64,000 nt of DNA from CADEED01 sp963839685 (GTDB taxonomy: Bacteria > Pseudomonadota > Gammaproteobacteria > Steroidobacterales > Steroidobacteraceae), in assembly GCA_963839685.1 (NCBI GenBank), contig CAWIVS010000011.1, positions 682,001 to 746,000 of the forward strand, in the 5' to 3' direction. The translations under genes and the position numbers were made by a program. Positions 63,853-64,000 of the stretch are shown piece after piece. The notes beneath the pieces are model-generated. The model did not search any database. It was not told the DNA's origin and saw only the letters and a program-made list of their open reading frames with translations. Each line of letters starts with the position of its first letter. Position 1 is the stretch's first letter.

Positions 63853-64000
63853 ATGAAGAGCGCCATTCGCATGACGTACGCGTGTCTGGGAGCGCTCCTG
63901 GCCACCGGGTGCATGCAGGCGCGCATCGAAGAGTCGCGGGAGCTTGCAACCCCCATCGCCAAGGGCGAGCGGGTGGTGATCCTGGCCAAGCCCCAGATCG
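63853..64000 (+). CDS. Lipoprotein, N-terminal part (runs off right edge)
   Basis: ATG 63853, preceded by GGGGAGA, starts a lipoprotein signal peptide (YACLGALLATGC) with lipobox LATGC at residues 15-19. The mature part begins MQARIEESRELATPIAKGERVVILAK and is cut off by the window. Family not identifiable from 49 residues. Confidence 0.6.
   Translation, partial: MKSAIRMTYACLGALLATGCMQARIEESRELATPIAKGERVVILAKPQI

Noticed and set aside
1..64000. CRISPR arrays, tRNA/rRNA genes, insertion sequences, prophage or integron features
   Set aside because: No regularly spaced repeats, no tRNA-like cloverleaf, no transposase or integrase frames were seen on either strand.

Overview
The window is GC-rich, gene-dense chromosomal DNA of a Gram-negative proteobacterium. 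Outer-membrane proteins, lipoproteins, a TonB-dependent receptor, an EptA-type lipid A transferase, a group-1 GshA, FadI and an HmgA/FAH pair point to a Gammaproteobacterium; a Steroidobacter/Nevskiales-like soil or freshwater lineage is my best guess, not proven. I see no tRNA, rRNA, CRISPR array, transposase, prophage or integrase. The only mobile element is an intein.

Layout. 1-5.1 kb: catabolism (gabD start, dienelactone hydrolase, homogentisate dioxygenase/fumarylacetoacetase pair, FadI-like thiolase). 5.3-9.8 kb: DUF885 lipoprotein, DUF2845, SRPBCC protein, gshA. 9.9-16.3 kb: small protein, membrane diguanylate cyclase, isoaspartyl peptidase, single-chain pyruvate carboxylase, MliC-like lipoprotein. 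16.3-23.5 kb: GH35 beta-galactosidase, M20 peptidase, two LysR regulators each divergent from its likely target, truncated PNPOx gene. 23.4-26.1 kb: BlaI repressor, M56 sensor peptidase and a catalytically empty paralogue. 26.2-32 kb: second diguanylate cyclase divergent from a multihaem cytochrome, ferredoxin reductase, dehydrogenase remnant. 32.1-34 kb: sigma-54-type promoter, glnK, amtB. 34-40.1 kb: quinone oxidoreductase, degenerate serine hydrolase, ilvH and ilvI in divergent orientation, gloA-azlC-azlD. 40.2-49.2 kb: PAP2 phosphatase, then a co-directional run of ECF sigma factor, FecR, TonB receptor, Omp85-like protein, EptA and a cupin. 49.2-60.2 kb: membrane protein, exported epimerase-like protein, S9 peptidase, GNAT, alpha/beta hydrolase, coiled-coil/FHA protein, ilvA, PGPGW protein, second DUF885 lipoprotein. 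60.3-64 kb: MFS exporter, PA0069-family radical SAM protein carrying a LAGLIDADG intein, start of a lipoprotein.

Functional themes are branched-chain amino acid metabolism (ilvA, ilvI/ilvH, azlCD), nitrogen sensing (glnK-amtB), aromatic amino acid breakdown, c-di-GMP signalling and envelope maintenance. No intergenic stretch exceeds about 225 bases.

Caution: about seventeen genes are broken into two or more frames although both halves match one protein family. In nearly every case where I could resolve direction, one extra base restores or explains the frame, often next to an identical base. Because ilvA and pyruvate carboxylase are affected, insertion-type sequence error is more likely than gene decay. 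I give one entry across each such gene and describe the break.

The most interesting object is the intein at 61866-62906. It splits the radical SAM cysteine motif so that the splicing nucleophile is also the third iron-sulfur ligand.
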